In this document: positions 5,179-6,373 of the stretch, piece by piece
Position numbering within the stretch: the stretch's first letter is position 1
Layout of the letters: the number at the start of each line of letters is the position of its first letter
Assembly (NCBI GenBank): GCA_020062035.1
Contig: JAGUXD010000142.1
Span: 1 to 6,373, forward strand
Reading direction: 5' to 3'
From: Candidatus Brocadiia bacterium
GTDB lineage: Bacteria; Planctomycetota; MHYJ01; JACQXL01
Length of the DNA: 6,373 bases
The notes under the pieces: model-generated
What the model was told of the DNA's origin: nothing
Database searches by the model: none
The model's input: the letters and a program-made list of their open reading frames with translations, nothing else
Translations under genes and position numbers: made by a program

Positions 5179-6302
5179 TATTCTTTAGTTTTTCTTATCT
5201 CTCTTGCAAAAACCCTTCCGAGCAAGGCAGAAAAAATTAATTGTAGGCCGAATAGATTAAATAGCAAAGAAATTATTACCTTACGAGTGTCAAAATATGG
5301 CCCGAAACCACTACTTACCCAGATAAATGTCTCTTTAATGGTAATAATCAGACCGATTATTAATATTATGATGCCACCTAAAAATAACCACCTGAAGAAT
5401 TTACCAAGCAGTAGATTGGCAATCTTGTCCTGTTTTTTATATTTATGTCTAATGGCGTAGAGGTCTAAAATCACGCCCTGAATAATAATCTGAAATCCGA
5501 CCAGAAGGGTCATTGCCCCAAAGATAAAGGCATGCAGGTCTAATATGATATTATTAGATATTGTAAACTGTCCTTGTAAGGTCAATAAGAAAACAATTAG
5601 ACCTATTAAACTAATTATAGCGCCTGGGACAATAAAAGTAAGCAGGGGATTATATATTGTAAGAAGTAGAAATATGAGTTTGAATATTTTTAATCCGTCC
5701 TTAAATGGTTTTAATTTCGATTCTCCAAGCCGTTGGGCATACTTGATAGGAATTTCTGTAATCTTGAATCCCATTACCGCAGATTTTACTACGATTTCAG
5801 TTTCTATAGAAAAGTCCGATGCCTCAATGCCGATTTTTTCTAATACCTCCTTTTTAATACCGTATAATCCAGAAAGGGGGTCTTGTCCTGCAAAACCAGA
5901 GAATATTTTTATAACTCCAGCAATGATATTATTACCGATAAGATTTATCAAAGGGATATTGTATTGTTCTCTGGCAGTAAAGACAGCATCATATTCTTTG
6001 AGTTTGGTAATAATAATAGGAATTTCTGCAGTAGGGTAAGTTCCATCAGCGTCTATAAAGATAATATTTTCTCCCTGTGAATTAGCGATACCTGTTTTCA
6101 TTGCCTCGCCTTTGCCCATATTTTTCTGATGGGAGATGAGTTTACAAGGGAATTGCCTGGCAACTCCTGTGGTCTTGTCGCTTGAGCCATCATCCACCAC
6201 GATTATTTCAGTATCTGGAGCGATAATTTTGTCTAACTGCTCCAAGACCACCGGTAGACCTTTTTCTTCGTTATAGGCCGGAACGATAATGGAATTTAAC
6301 AC
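5178..6302 (-). CDS. Family 2 glycosyltransferase, polyprenyl-phosphate mannose/glucose synthase-like (DPM1-like), membrane-anchored
   Basis: The N-terminal 200 residues are a GT-A domain: SIIVPAYNEE (4-13), VDDGSSD (36-42), NMGKGEAMKTG, the metal-binding DAD (84-86), DPLSGLYGIKK and RLGESKL (191-197), the last typical of dolichol-phosphate mannose synthases. About four hydrophobic helices follow (roughly 207-241, 256-280, 304-323, 342-364), ending in a charged RKTKE tail. This layout resembles archaeal/bacterial DPM synthases with a C-terminal membrane domain. Such enzymes load a sugar from a nucleotide donor onto a polyprenyl phosphate at the inner face of the membrane; donor and acceptor are not determined here. 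The start is a GTG at 6302 with no good Shine-Dalgarno. The frame stays open from there to the window edge (23 further codons, no ATG or GTG), so a start outside the window cannot be excluded. It is the first visible gene of the minus-strand cluster and overlaps DUF362 by one base. Confidence 0.88.
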   Translation of the reverse strand: MLNSIIVPAYNEEKGLPVVLEQLDKIIAPDTEIIVVDDGSSDKTTGVARQFPCKLISHQKNMGKGEAMKTGIANSQGENIIFIDADGTYPTAEIPIIITKLKEYDAVFTAREQYNIPLINLIGNNIIAGVIKIFSGFAGQDPLSGLYGIKKEVLEKIGIEASDFSIETEIVVKSAVMGFKITEIPIKYAQRLGESKLKPFKDGLKIFKLIFLLLTIYNPLLTFIVPGAIISLIGLIVFLLTLQGQFTISNNIILDLHAFIFGAMTLLVGFQIIIQGVILDLYAIRHKYKKQDKIANLLLGKFFRWLFLGGIIILIIGLIITIKETFIWVSSGFGPYFDTRKVIISLLFNLFGLQLIFSALLGRVFAREIRKTKE

Positions 6303-6356
6303 TTTTATACTTATTTCTTGAGTTTGGCAAATTTTATGGGTTAAGGCAAGAAAAAT

Positions 6357-6362
6357 AGGAGG
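6357..6362 (+). promoter_or_regulatory. AGGAGG on the + strand at the window edge, possible Shine-Dalgarno of a divergent gene
   Basis: A consensus AGGAGG is followed by only 11 bases before the window ends, with no start codon in them. A start just beyond the edge would be at acceptable spacing, implying a divergent gene opposite the glycosyltransferase. If so, 6303-6373 would be the intergenic stretch; I see no convincing promoter in it. It could equally be chance in purine-rich sequence. Confidence 0.25.
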
Positions 6363-6373
6363 AAATTCAGAAA

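Noticed and set aside
5545..6039. A 164-codon open frame on the + strand inside the glycosyltransferase gene
   Set aside because: It is antisense to a clear GT2 protein and its translation shows no recognisable domain; the same holds for the other short antisense frames in the window.
6303..6345. Promoter for the minus-strand operon (TTGCCA and TATAAA on the minus strand)
   Set aside because: The spacing is short (about 15 bases) and the -10 abuts the GTG start, so transcription would begin inside the gene.

Overview
The window is bacterial chromosomal DNA with six protein-coding genes in a convergent layout. No RNA gene, transposase, phage gene or CRISPR array is visible. Base composition is moderately AT-rich but uneven: by eye about half G+C in the first gene and roughly 30-40% in much of mnmE and the glycosyltransferase gene. 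The sequence does not fix the taxon. The mixture of clear and missing Shine-Dalgarno sites, the divergent MnmE and the short CACAGATT tandem elements would suit an uncultured lineage of the Planctomycetota/Omnitrophota kind. That is a weak impression, not an identification.

Left arm (+ strand, 1-2567). Positions 1-1053 hold the 3' part of a GcdA-type biotin-dependent carboxyltransferase gene whose start lies outside the window. A 107-base gap follows, containing an 18-base CACAGATT element, two 21-base repeats that each carry a dyad, and a consensus TATAAT box very close to the next start codon. Next is mnmE (1161-2567), the tRNA wobble-uridine modification GTPase. Its G motifs and CIGK tail are intact, but the folate-site motif and the catalytic-Glu region are divergent.

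Right arm (- strand, read from 6302 down to 2586). This looks like one operon: a DPM1-like family 2 glycosyltransferase with a membrane tail; a DUF362 protein, coupled by a TAATG overlap; a protein of unknown function with barrel-sandwich-like motifs and a C-terminal KOW-like segment, 19 bases further on with a good Shine-Dalgarno; and a short QueF (preQ0 reductase), separated from the previous stop by exactly one 18-base CACAGATT element. The two arms meet at a perfect 9-bp hairpin (2568-2589) that probably terminates both transcripts.

MnmE and QueF both serve modification of tRNA position 34 (U34 and queuosine at G34), but they lie on opposite strands. The least explained part is the DUF362 + KOW-protein pair behind a polyprenyl-phosphate-type glycosyltransferase. 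It is the best candidate here for an undescribed functional unit. The short dispersed elements (CACAGATT, GGTTCAA) and the operator-like repeats before mnmE are the other signals that gene annotation does not explain.
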